DNA of 5,410 nucleotides from assembly GCA_030447145.1 (NCBI GenBank), contig JAUJLY010000238.1, forward strand, positions 1 through 5,410, read 5' to 3'. The notes under the pieces are model-generated. The model did no database searches. It had not been told where the DNA came from and saw only the letters and a program-made list of their open reading frames with translations. Below, piece by piece: positions 1-5,090 of the stretch. The DNA comes from Thermomicrobiales bacterium. GTDB taxonomy: Bacteria; Chloroflexota; Chloroflexia; Thermomicrobiales; UBA6265. Each line of letters opens with the position of its first letter. The stretch's first letter is position 1. Both the position numbers and the translations under genes were made by a program.

Positions 1-166
1 TTTCCCCCCCGATCGGGCTCTGCAGATTCCCCAGCCAGCCGGCGAGAAAGCCCACCAGTGCCAGAACCACCGTCAGCGGAACATTGACTCGACGCGCGAG
101 AACGCCGAGCAGTACAGCGCCAGCAAGAAGCGCTGAGAGGAGGAGGAGCCAGGCACCCAGGTCCAT
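1..166 (-). CDS. Cation/proton antiporter (CPA1/NhaP-like), N-terminal fragment
   Basis: Only about 55 N-terminal residues are inside the window; the gene continues past the left edge. Translated from the minus strand it begins MDLGAWLLLL and continues through a hydrophobic stretch (about residues 5-24). Then comes a basic turn, ARRVNVPLT, and a second hydrophobic helix (about 31-49) ending in LAGWLG. A first helix followed by 'ARR-x-x-x-P-x-T-V' and a Gly-rich second helix is the usual opening of CPA1 sodium/proton exchangers, integral inner-membrane proteins that swap Na+ or K+ for H+. Two in-frame ATGs exist, at 172 and 166. The only Shine-Dalgarno is GGGAG near 177-181. It lies 4 bases from the first ATG and 10 from the second, and the other genes here use 7-9, so 166 is preferred; starting at 172 would add MT. 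The family call rests on two helices only, so another polytopic transporter cannot be excluded. Confidence 0.65.
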   Translation of the reverse strand, partial: MDLGAWLLLLSALLAGAVLLGVLARRVNVPLTVVLALVGFLAGWLGNLQSPIGGE

Positions 167-260
167 GGTCATGTGTCTCCCACGACAAGCGCAAGGACAA
201 CCTTCAGGGTCGTGCATGAGTTTCGTCTATTATCGGCCCAGGCATACGCCCGCACCAGCG

Positions 261-341
261 CCGGGAACAGGCACTTGCCGGGAACATCCGGTATTCCTGA
301 TCGTGGCAACCGGGAACCGACCTGCGTACGGGTCCGAGAAC
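261..341 (+). repeat. Four short direct repeats CCGRGAAC
   Basis: CCGGGAAC occurs exactly at 261-268, 278-285 and 310-317, with a one-base variant CCGAGAAC at 334-341. All copies have the same orientation within 81 bases, in the spacer upstream of the acetyltransferase gene. Start-to-start distances are 17, 32 and 24 bases. The second copy also begins an imperfect inverted repeat (GGAACA at 281-286 and TATTCC near 292-297). The arrangement is compatible with binding sites for a regulator, but no known operator is recognised and chance in GC-rich DNA is possible. Confidence 0.35.
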
Positions 342-401
342 CCTTCTCCTATTAAGCGATGGGCCATTCTGGCCTGGCCGGATCATCAGGATGGCTGGCA
401 T

Positions 402-407
402 GGAGGG
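402..407 (+). promoter_or_regulatory. Ribosome binding site that sets the GTG start of the GNAT gene
   Basis: GGAGGG lies 5 bases before GTG at 413 (6 bases after the GGAGG core). The upstream in-frame ATG at 359 has no Shine-Dalgarno, and the 18 residues it would add do not look like a GNAT start. This site therefore decides for the GTG. Confidence 0.75.
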
Positions 408-412
408 TCGTT

Positions 413-859
413 GTGTATCACACGAGGACGGCAGAGGAGGCTGACATCCCCACCCTGTATGAGTTGCACCAGTCCGCGATGCATGACTATGTTGACCGGA
501 CGTGGGGCTGGGATGAGGATGATCAGGTCGCACGATTTCATCACTATGCGTCCGCATCGCCGTTGCAGGTGATCGAGGTGGATGGCCAACTAGTCGGGTT
601 CATCCATATCGAGCACACGGCGGATGCAGTAGAGATTGTCAACATCGAGCTGGCATCAACCGCCCAAGGCAGAGGTATTGGTACGGTGCTTCTGAAACAG
701 GCCATTGCAGATGCAGGGGAGAAAGAGGTGCCTCTGCGACTGCAGGTGCTCAAGGCAAACTCCGCTGCGCAGCGCCTCTATGTGCGGCTCGGCTTTGAGA
801 AGACCGGCGAGACAGAGACTCATGTACGCATGCAATGGGGTGGTGGGCCTGGGAAGTAG
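413..859 (+). CDS. GNAT family N-acetyltransferase
   Basis: A 148-residue cytoplasmic enzyme expected to move an acetyl group from acetyl-CoA to an amine; the substrate is not predictable. After the GTG start the protein opens YHTRTAEEADIPTLYELH, the usual first strand and helix of the fold. TWGWDE (residues 30-35) follows, a motif I associate with a GNAT subgroup that has YV-x-x-TWGWDE near the N terminus. Motif A, the pyrophosphate-binding loop, is QGRGIG at 85-90, preceded by the strand VEIVNIEL. Motif B is NSAAQRLYVRLGF at 106-118. The length is normal and the fold appears complete, with a short Gly-rich tail (WGGGPGK). The gene stands alone, divergent from the antiporter and convergent with the WYL regulator 34 bases downstream. 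The family is secure; whether it acts on a protein, an antibiotic or a small metabolite is unknown. Confidence 0.9.
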   Translation: MYHTRTAEEADIPTLYELHQSAMHDYVDRTWGWDEDDQVARFHHYASASPLQVIEVDGQLVGFIHIEHTADAVEIVNIELASTAQGRGIGTVLLKQAIADAGEKEVPLRLQVLKANSAAQRLYVRLGFEKTGETETHVRMQWGGGPGK

Positions 860-880
860 GGCACACTGGCCACCCCATTT
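836..880. terminator. Possible bidirectional terminator between GNAT and WYL genes
   Basis: TGGGGTGG (836-843) and CCACCCCA (870-877) are perfect 8-base inverted arms. They can be extended by two pairs (GG 868-869 with CC 849-850) if four bases on the left arm bulge out. TTTCC follows on the plus strand. The left arm lies inside the last codons of the acetyltransferase gene, and the loop holds its stop. The loop is long and the U tract is short, so termination in either direction is only plausible. Confidence 0.35.
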
Positions 881-893
881 CCATTGCTCGCTG

Positions 894-1868
894 CTACGAG
901 CGTTCGGCGATCTCCAGCATGCGTTCAGCGCATCGCCGGAAGGCGTCGCGGAGCTCCGGTGGCTCGATGATCCTCATCGGGAATGGCAGCTCGGCGATCC
1001 GCAACACAAACCACTCCAGAGTGTTCGATGACCCCCGAATCCGGCTGCGCCCTTCACCGATCTCCTCGACGATCGCGAAGGATCTGGGTACATATTCGCG
1101 AACGTCTGACACGGATGCCTCCACCTCGACTTCGATTCGCCACGTCGTCCATGACAGGGCTAGTGACGATTCGATGGCCGCGATCACGTCCATCTCCTCG
1201 GGCGCCTCGAAGGTCTGCGGCAGGACATCCACCCGTCGAATACGGTCGATCCGGAAGGTGCGGTGATCGTTCCGCAGATGGCACCAGCCATGGAGATACC
1301 AGCGCCCAAAGAAGGCGCCGATGCCATAGGGGTCAACTTCCCGAGCGCTCTCGTCACCATCTGGTCGGCTGTAGCGCATCCAGCAGCGCTGTCGGGTGAT
1401 GCACGCCTGGGCCAGTTTGGCGAGGACATGTGGGTCGGGGAAGCTGGGCGACCCGAGATGGTCGTCCACCGGAAGCGAAACGCCTTCCCGCAACGCGTGG
1501 ATCCGTCGTGATAGCTCTGACGGGAGCACACGCTCGATCTTGGCCAGAGCGCTCTCGACGCCCAGCGGAAGTTCCGCACCTCGGGTCGTACGGCTCATCA
1601 GCAGGGCAATCGCCAACCCAAGTGCCTCGTCGGCATTGAACATCATTGGCGGCAGGCGGAACCCTGGTCGCAGGGCGTAGCCGCCATGCCGGCCCGTCGT
1701 TGGCTCAACCGGCACACCCATCTCCTGCAGCGTGGTGATATAGCGACGCACCGTTCGTCCACTGACGTCAAGCTCATTGGCGATCTGGGGGCCGGTGATA
1801 CCAGGCCGATCCTGCAGCATCTCGAGCACGGTCAAGATCCGGCTGGCAGGACGAGACGTATCGAGCAT
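894..1868 (-). CDS. HTH/WYL-domain transcriptional regulator (DeoR/YafY type)
   Basis: A 324-residue cytoplasmic DNA-binding regulator. Residues 7-60 form a winged HTH of the HTH_11 type: RILTVLEMLQ, then ITGPQIANELDVSGRTVRRYI with a recognition helix at about 36-44, and a wing with GRHGGYALRPG (59-69). A linker helix region (about 78-130) follows. The WYL domain spans about 135-205 and includes the family signature W180-Y181-L182 and FRIDRIRRV (195-203). The C-terminal part (about 225-320) resembles the WCX extension seen in PafC/YafY proteins. WYL domains are thought to sense ligands such as nucleic acids or nucleotides; the signal here is unknown. The start has GGAGAG six bases upstream on the minus strand. 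The gene is divergent from the hydrolase operon at 1986, which makes that operon and itself the obvious candidate targets (inference). Length and domain order are normal, and no damage is seen. Confidence 0.93.
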   Translation of the reverse strand: MLDTSRPASRILTVLEMLQDRPGITGPQIANELDVSGRTVRRYITTLQEMGVPVEPTTGRHGGYALRPGFRLPPMMFNADEALGLAIALLMSRTTRGAELPLGVESALAKIERVLPSELSRRIHALREGVSLPVDDHLGSPSFPDPHVLAKLAQACITRQRCWMRYSRPDGDESAREVDPYGIGAFFGRWYLHGWCHLRNDHRTFRIDRIRRVDVLPQTFEAPEEMDVIAAIESSLALSWTTWRIEVEVEASVSDVREYVPRSFAIVEEIGEGRSRIRGSSNTLEWFVLRIAELPFPMRIIEPPELRDAFRRCAERMLEIAERS

Positions 1869-1985
1869 GCACTTCTCTCCGGGGACAGTGGTAAAGGCGG
1901 TCCGAAAGTGTCCGGGTTCACCGGTAGTCTACACGTGAGGTGCATAGCACGCATGTTCTATACGTACTGAGACGGGAGGGACGGA
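1869..1985. promoter_or_regulatory. Divergent promoter/operator region, WYL regulator and hydrolase operon
   Basis: This 117-base spacer feeds both directions. Overlapping -10-like hexamers sit back to back: TATACG on plus (1959-1964), and TATAGA on minus (1962 down to 1957). No convincing -35 is seen on either strand, which would fit activator dependence or simply divergent consensus. Possible operator elements are CACGTG (1932-1937), GTGC-ATA-GCAC (1940-1950), and GTCCG at 1900-1904 and again at 1910-1914, followed by an inverted CCGG pair (1912-1915, 1921-1924). The hydrolase SD, GGAGG at 1975-1979, ends the region. Confidence 0.35.
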
Positions 1986-2564
1986 ATGGCAACAGTTCGA
2001 GAGGGAAACAAAGCGGCCCTGGTGGTGATTGATGTTCAGAATGATGTCGTTGCACAGGCCTGGCAGCGGGATGAGGTTGTAAGTCGAATTGCGTCCCTGG
2101 CAGAGCGTGCCCGAGCTGAAGGTGTTCCCATCATCTATGTTCAGCATCACGGCGGCGATATGCAACAGGGAAGCGATGGCTGGCAAATTGTAGATGAGAT
2201 TGCGCCGCGGGATGGCGAGGCCATCATTGCCAAGAAGTATCCGGATGCGTTCGAGGAGACGGACCTGGAGGGAGTGCTCGCGAAACTTGCAATCTCGCAT
2301 CTGGTGGTCACCGGTGCCCAGACAGACGCCTGCGTTCGTTCCACGACGCATCGGGCGCTTGCCGAGGGCTACGACATGACTCTCGTCGCGGACTGTCATA
2401 CAACCGATGATCGCGGGTTCGACGGCGTGAACATCTCCGCCGGGCAACTCGTCGTTCACATAAATTTCTGTATGCAGTTCGTAAGCTATCCCGACCGTGT
2501 ATCGGGTATCGCGCCGCACGACGTGGTGTCATTCACGACACCAGCGGGCGCGCAGGAGAACTAG
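1986..2564 (+). CDS. Isochorismatase-family cysteine hydrolase
   Basis: A 192-residue soluble alpha/beta hydrolase of the isochorismatase/nicotinamidase superfamily. The family uses an Asp-Lys-Cys triad to cleave amides, or vinyl ethers in true isochorismatases. The triad is visible: D16 in ALVVIDVQND, K83 in IAKKYPDAF and C116 in VTGAQTDACVRST, where the preceding Gly-Ala (110-111) is the usual cis-peptide site. The ATG has GGAGG six bases upstream. Substrate cannot be assigned: QHHGG (53-57) and GSDGWQI (62-68) match the general 'cysteine hydrolase' branch better than PncA or EntB. Only the hydrolase domain is present; there is no carrier domain. The C terminus (FVSYPDRVSGIAPHDVVSF) is the normal last helix and strand. 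The gene is first in a two-gene unit with the small ORF that starts three bases after its stop. It lies opposite a WYL regulator that may control it (inference). Confidence 0.92.
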   Translation: MATVREGNKAALVVIDVQNDVVAQAWQRDEVVSRIASLAERARAEGVPIIYVQHHGGDMQQGSDGWQIVDEIAPRDGEAIIAKKYPDAFEETDLEGVLAKLAISHLVVTGAQTDACVRSTTHRALAEGYDMTLVADCHTTDDRGFDGVNISAGQLVVHINFCMQFVSYPDRVSGIAPHDVVSFTTPAGAQEN

Positions 2565-2567
2565 GAC

Positions 2568-2810
2568 ATGTATCTCTCCAACATTGACACAATGGATGAG
2601 TTGGTCGCCTATCGCCAGGAATCGGTTGCTGCATCGATTCGGGCAAGCCGTCAGGACAGCCTTCTGATGGCGGGGTTCAAGGTGCGAGTCGGGACGCTGC
2701 TGATCCGGATCGGTGAGCAACTGGGAAGCAGCCGGCGGGGTGAGGTGACGCTCCCTGCGTCAAATCTCGGCTCGCCACCGTGGTCACGTCGATGTCCGTC
2801 GTGTGCGTAG
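2568..2810 (+). CDS. Small uncharacterised protein, coupled to the hydrolase gene
   Basis: An 80-residue protein with no recognised domain. Its ATG lies three bases after the hydrolase stop. AGGAG (2554-2558), inside the end of the hydrolase gene, is nine bases before the start, so the two are very likely co-transcribed and may be translationally coupled. Residues 1-34 are polar and probably helical (MDELVAYRQESVAASIRASRQ). Residues 36-53 (GFKVRVGTLLIRIGEQLG) form a basic amphipathic helix. The last 25 residues are Pro/Ser/Arg-rich with a CPSC near the end and look unstructured. There is no signal peptide and no real transmembrane segment. Small proteins of this shape, polar helix then 'LL-I-R-I-G-E-x-L', seem familiar from Chloroflexota genomes, but this is memory and not a search. 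Possible roles such as membrane-surface association or binding the hydrolase are speculation. Confidence 0.65.
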   Translation: MYLSNIDTMDELVAYRQESVAASIRASRQDSLLMAGFKVRVGTLLIRIGEQLGSSRRGEVTLPASNLGSPPWSRRCPSCA

Positions 2811-2823
2811 TCTGGGGAACGTT

Positions 2824-2857
2824 GGGACGTGTCCCTTTGTTATCTCCAGGAGACAAA
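2824..2857. terminator. Palindrome cluster after the hydrolase operon, possible weak terminator
   Basis: Two inverted repeats abut here. GGGAC-GT-GTCCC (2824-2835) is followed by TTTGTTAT, the only terminator-like element after the small ORF, although its real stem is just four pairs with a tetraloop. Immediately next, TCTCC-A-GGAGA (2843-2853) is a perfect odd palindrome. Outer arms TTTG (2836-2839) and CAAA (2854-2857) extend it if three bases bulge. The second palindrome lies just upstream of the proposed tRNA promoter and could instead be a protein-binding site. Confidence 0.3.
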
Positions 2858-2883
2858 TTGAGCCGCTTGGGCCGTGGTACACT
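2858..2883 (+). promoter_or_regulatory. Candidate promoter of tRNA-Cys (extended -10)
   Basis: TGGTACACT (2875-2883) reads as an extended -10 element (TGn then TACACT, a good match to TATAAT). A TTGAGC (2858-2863) resembles a -35 box, but the spacer is only 14 bases, so the extended -10 would have to carry recognition. The predicted start near 2890 gives a leader of about 43 bases before the mature tRNA. No better promoter is seen between the small ORF and the tRNA. Confidence 0.45.
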
Positions 2884-2932
2884 CATGCCGCAGGACGCAT
2901 TATTCCCGGATAACGGTAGGCGTTCGGCGAGT

Positions 2933-3003
2933 GGCGCCATGGCCAAGTGGTAAGGCACGGGTCTGCAAAACCCTGATCGCCGGTTCGAATCCGGCTGGCG
3001 CCT
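2933..3003 (+). tRNA. tRNA-Cys (anticodon GCA)
   Basis: A 71-base cloverleaf. The acceptor stem GGCGCCA (2933-2939) pairs perfectly with TGGCGCC (2996-3002). The discriminator is T3003, the U73 identity base of cysteine tRNAs. The D stem is GCC/GGC (2942-2944, 2954-2956) with an A13-A22 mismatch, a feature also found in E. coli tRNA-Cys, and the loop holds GG at 2949-2950. The anticodon stem GGGT/ACCC encloses CTGCAAA, with GCA at 2965-2967. The variable loop is GATC, and the T stem GCCGG/CCGGC surrounds TTCGAAT (2984-2990). The terminal CCA is not encoded (CCC follows the discriminator), so a CCA-adding enzyme is needed. The outermost anticodon-stem pair (C2958, T2974) is a mismatch. It appears to be a single-gene transcript ended by the terminator at 3065. 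Confidence 0.97.
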
Positions 3004-3064
3004 CCCAATCCCCTCAAAGCAAATTCTGTGCAGCGGGTTCCTCCTCAGTCGCGCGTATCGAAAC

Positions 3065-3102
3065 GGGCGGCGTCATGAAATGTGACGCCGCCCCTTGTCT
3101 TG
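3065..3102 (+). terminator. Intrinsic terminator after tRNA-Cys
   Basis: GGGCGGCGTCA (3065-3075) and TGACGCCGCCC (3083-3093) form a perfect 11-bp GC-rich stem with a seven-base loop (TGAAATG). It is followed by CTTGTCTTG, a moderate U-rich tail. It ends the tRNA transcript 62 bases after the mature 3' end and isolates the tRNA from the Nudix gene. Confidence 0.85.
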
Positions 3103-3177
3103 TCGATCCCGGTTCGGAAAATGCGTTATCCCCTCGACGATAGTGTCGGAATCCGCTGTATCCAGGAGATGTACTGA

Positions 3178-3780
3178 ATGCCCCAGGTAATTGAATCGTT
3201 TGACGACGCTCCCGGCATGTCCCACGAGGAGCTCGTTTCGAGCGAGCGCGCCTTCGAAGGCCAGTTGATCAAGGTGCGGGTGGACAAGGTCCGGCTGCCC
3301 TCCGGTCATGAAGGTGTTCGTGAGCTGGTGGAGCATCCGGGCTCTGTGGTGATCGTCCCGGTGACGTCCGATGGGAAGGTCCTCTTTATTCGTCAGTATC
3401 GCTACGCGACGGGCGATTACCTGCTGGAGCTGCCGGCGGGGCTGATCGATGAGGGTGAGGATCCGCTGACCAGCGCGAAGCGGGAATTGCTTGAGGAGAC
3501 CAGCCACGAGGCGGGCTCGATGCGCGAGATCTGTACCACCTACATCAGCCCTGGCTACACCGAGGAGGTGACGACCATCTTTCTCGCGGAGAACTGCACG
3601 CCGGTCGAGTATGAGGATGACCAGGACGAGCCGATCCAGATGTTGTACATCCCGTTGGAGGAAATCCCGAAAATACTGACAGCAGGCTCCGAGACGGTCG
3701 GCGATGCCCAGACAATGCTCGGCATGCTGTGGCTCGTCCGGTTGGGCATGACGCAGGACGCTGCTGTCCAGGGCGCCTGA
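3178..3780 (+). CDS. Nudix hydrolase, ADP-ribose pyrophosphatase type
   Basis: A 200-residue cytoplasmic enzyme that should split ADP-ribose or a related nucleoside diphosphate sugar into AMP plus a sugar phosphate using Mg2+. The N-terminal part has the subfamily strand pattern (FEGQLIKVRVDKVRLPSG, about 26-43), then VVIVPV and VLFIRQYRYATGDYLLELPAG. The Nudix box spans residues 88-110: G88, E94, R102-E103, E106-E107, so all metal-binding acidic residues are present. The usual Gly after EE-x is Ser (S109), and the next position, normally hydrophobic, is His (H110). SPGYTEE (124-130), downstream of the box, is the ADP-ribose pyrophosphatase marker, and DAQTMLGML (176-184) matches the family's last helix. 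AGGAG (3164-3168) is nine bases before the ATG; the internal M14 has no such site. The length is normal. It is preceded by a terminator and converges on purD, so it is probably monocistronic; its own promoter was not convincingly located. Confidence 0.92.
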   Translation: MPQVIESFDDAPGMSHEELVSSERAFEGQLIKVRVDKVRLPSGHEGVRELVEHPGSVVIVPVTSDGKVLFIRQYRYATGDYLLELPAGLIDEGEDPLTSAKRELLEETSHEAGSMREICTTYISPGYTEEVTTIFLAENCTPVEYEDDQDEPIQMLYIPLEEIPKILTAGSETVGDAQTMLGMLWLVRLGMTQDAAVQGA

Positions 3781-3818
3781 CGCGGTCCCGATGATGGGTG
3801 TAGGGCGGAGCGTCAGGC
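3775..3818. terminator. Bidirectional terminator shared by Nudix gene and purD
   Basis: GCCTGACGC (3775-3783) and GCGTCAGGC (3810-3818) are perfect 9-base inverted arms around a 26-base loop, within which CCC and GGG can pair again across GATGAT. The left arm contains the TGA stop of the Nudix gene (3778-3780). The right arm contains the purD stop, TGA read on minus (3813-3815). The two genes therefore end inside one hairpin. No good U tract follows on either strand, so it may act as a structural 3' end or with Rho. Confidence 0.5.
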
Positions 3819-5090
3819 TTCCCGCAGGGCGATGTCCTCCCGGCGTTGCAGTCCGTCGAAGGTGATACCGTTCGCCGCCGTGTAGGCCCGTTCCCGCGCG
3901 GCGGCGATCGTCTCGCCCAAGCCAACCACGGTGAGGACGCGACCGCCGTTCGTCACAACCACTCCATCGTTGTTCTTCGCGGTCCCGGCATGGAAGAGGA
4001 TCATGTCTTCGTCCGCGGCCGCGTCGAGGCCGGCGATCGGCATTCCCTTGCCATAGGATGAGGGATACCCGCCGGACGCGAGGATGACCCCGACTGCCGC
4101 GCCAGAGGCAACCGGGGCTGGAACGTGGGCCAATGAGCCCTTCGCGACAGCTTCAAGCAGGATGCCGAGATCGCTCTCCAGTGTCGGCAGGACCACCTGC
4201 GTCTCAGGATCACCAAACCGGGCGTTGAACTCCAGCACCTGCGGGCCATCCGTCGTCATGATCAGGCCCGCGTAGAGCACCCCGCGCATCGGCGTGTCGC
4301 GCCGGGCCATCTCATCGATGACCGGTTGGAGGATCGTGGTCTGGATGCGCTGGAGCATCGCATCATCGACGAGCCGTGTCGGCGTGTACGCGCCCATGCC
4401 GCCGGTATTCGGGCCCTTGTCTTCGTCGAGCGCTCGCTTGTAGTCGCAGGATGGCGTGAGCGGATAGATCGTCGTCCCGTCGGTGAGTGCGAGTACGGAA
4501 ACTTCCGGCCCTTCCAGAAATTCCTCGATCACCACGCTTGATCCGGCAAGGCCCATTGTTCGGTCCACCAGGAAGGCGTCAAGCGCTCCAATGGCTTCCG
4601 CTGCGTTGGCCGCGACGACGACCCCCTTGCCGGCTGCCAGACCATCCACCTTGATCACGACCGGACCGTCGCCACCGAACTCACGGATCGCGTCAATGCC
4701 TGCATCCCGCTTAGTCACGGTGATCGACCGCGCCGTCGGGACAGCTGCAGCGATCATGATCTCCTTCGCGAACGACTTGCTGGCCTCAATCCGCGCAGCA
4801 GCCGCGGATGGCCCGGCGACAGGAATCCCCGCATCCGTCAGTAGATCGGCGATGCCGGCCGCAAGTGGGTCCTCCGGACCGACCACAACAAGGTCGATGC
4901 GTTCGGACCTGGCAAGCTCCACCAGACCCTCGAGATCCGATACCGGGACCGGAAAGCAGTCGGCAATCCCCTCGATGCCGGCGTTCCCCGGGGAGCAGAT
5001 GACGGAGTCGACTATCTCGCTCTGCCGAAGCTTCCAGACAATGGCGTGCTCCCGGCCGCCCCCGCCGATCACCAGTACCCGGATTCCCAT
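3813..5090 (-). CDS. purD: Phosphoribosylamine-glycine ligase (GAR synthetase)
   Basis: A 425-residue cytoplasmic ATP-grasp ligase for the second step of de novo purine synthesis: phosphoribosylamine + glycine + ATP gives glycinamide ribonucleotide. The N domain starts RVLVIGGGGREHA (4-16), with SPGNAG at 33-38 and VGPEDPLAAG at 70-79. The central ATP-grasp region has KSFAKE (105-110), VVIKVDGLAAGKGVVV (144-159), VVIEEFLEGPEVSV (186-199), GPNTGGMGAYTP (226-237) and EFNARFGDPETQ (287-298) with the metal and ATP ligands. The C domain ends with NNDGVVVTNGGRVL (373-386). The length is typical and no key motif is missing. The start at 5090 has GGGAG (5099-5103) eight bases upstream and gives the classic MGIRVLVIGGGG. 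It stands alone here, with no other pur gene in the window. It converges on the Nudix gene and diverges from the ORF at 5331. Confidence 0.97.
   Translation of the reverse strand: MGIRVLVIGGGGREHAIVWKLRQSEIVDSVICSPGNAGIEGIADCFPVPVSDLEGLVELARSERIDLVVVGPEDPLAAGIADLLTDAGIPVAGPSAAAARIEASKSFAKEIMIAAAVPTARSITVTKRDAGIDAIREFGGDGPVVIKVDGLAAGKGVVVAANAAEAIGALDAFLVDRTMGLAGSSVVIEEFLEGPEVSVLALTDGTTIYPLTPSCDYKRALDEDKGPNTGGMGAYTPTRLVDDAMLQRIQTTILQPVIDEMARRDTPMRGVLYAGLIMTTDGPQVLEFNARFGDPETQVVLPTLESDLGILLEAVAKGSLAHVPAPVASGAAVGVILASGGYPSSYGKGMPIAGLDAAADEDMILFHAGTAKNNDGVVVTNGGRVLTVVGLGETIAAARERAYTAANGITFDGLQRREDIALREA

Larger units (their letters stand above)
173..412. promoter_or_regulatory. Divergent intergenic region between antiporter and GNAT genes
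   Basis: This non-coding spacer must hold promoters in both directions. Toward the antiporter, a GATAAT hexamer (minus strand, 229-234) is a fair -10 box with a leader of about 55 bases, but no good -35 precedes it. Toward the acetyltransferase, TATTAA at 350-355 is a possible -10 about 57 bases before the GTG, again without a clear -35. A short inverted repeat, GGGT/ACCC (330-343), lies just before it. Promoter assignments are weak. The region also carries the CCGRGAAC repeats described separately. Confidence 0.3.

Noticed and set aside
359..412. Earlier ATG start for the GNAT gene
   Set aside because: No ribosome binding site before 359, and the added 18 residues precede the canonical first strand; GGAGGG points to the GTG at 413.
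84..572. 162-residue plus-strand open frame across the antiporter start and GNAT gene
   Set aside because: Arg/Ser/Pro-rich shadow crossing two better supported genes; no Shine-Dalgarno.
1929..2519. 196-residue minus-strand open frame
   Set aside because: Lies entirely antisense to the hydrolase with intact catalytic motifs and has no domain-like composition; a shadow frame.
2858..2953. 31-codon leader peptide starting at TTG after AGGAG and ending inside the tRNA
   Set aside because: The AGGAG belongs to a palindrome, the frame runs into the mature tRNA, and the same TTGAGC is better read as part of a promoter; no conserved-looking sequence.
3105..3116. Near copy of the tRNA T-arm (GATC-CCGGTTCG) after the terminator, as a possible integration attachment site
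   Set aside because: Only about 12 bases match with a gap, no integrase or foreign gene lies between, and GGTTCG is a common T-arm word.
3135..3148. CGAC-GATAGT-GTCG inverted repeat before the Nudix gene
   Set aside because: Four-base arms are expected by chance at this GC content, and no promoter geometry supports it as an operator.
3073..3507. 144-residue minus-strand open frame opposite the Nudix gene
   Set aside because: Starts inside the Nudix box antisense and ends in the tRNA terminator; no family resemblance.
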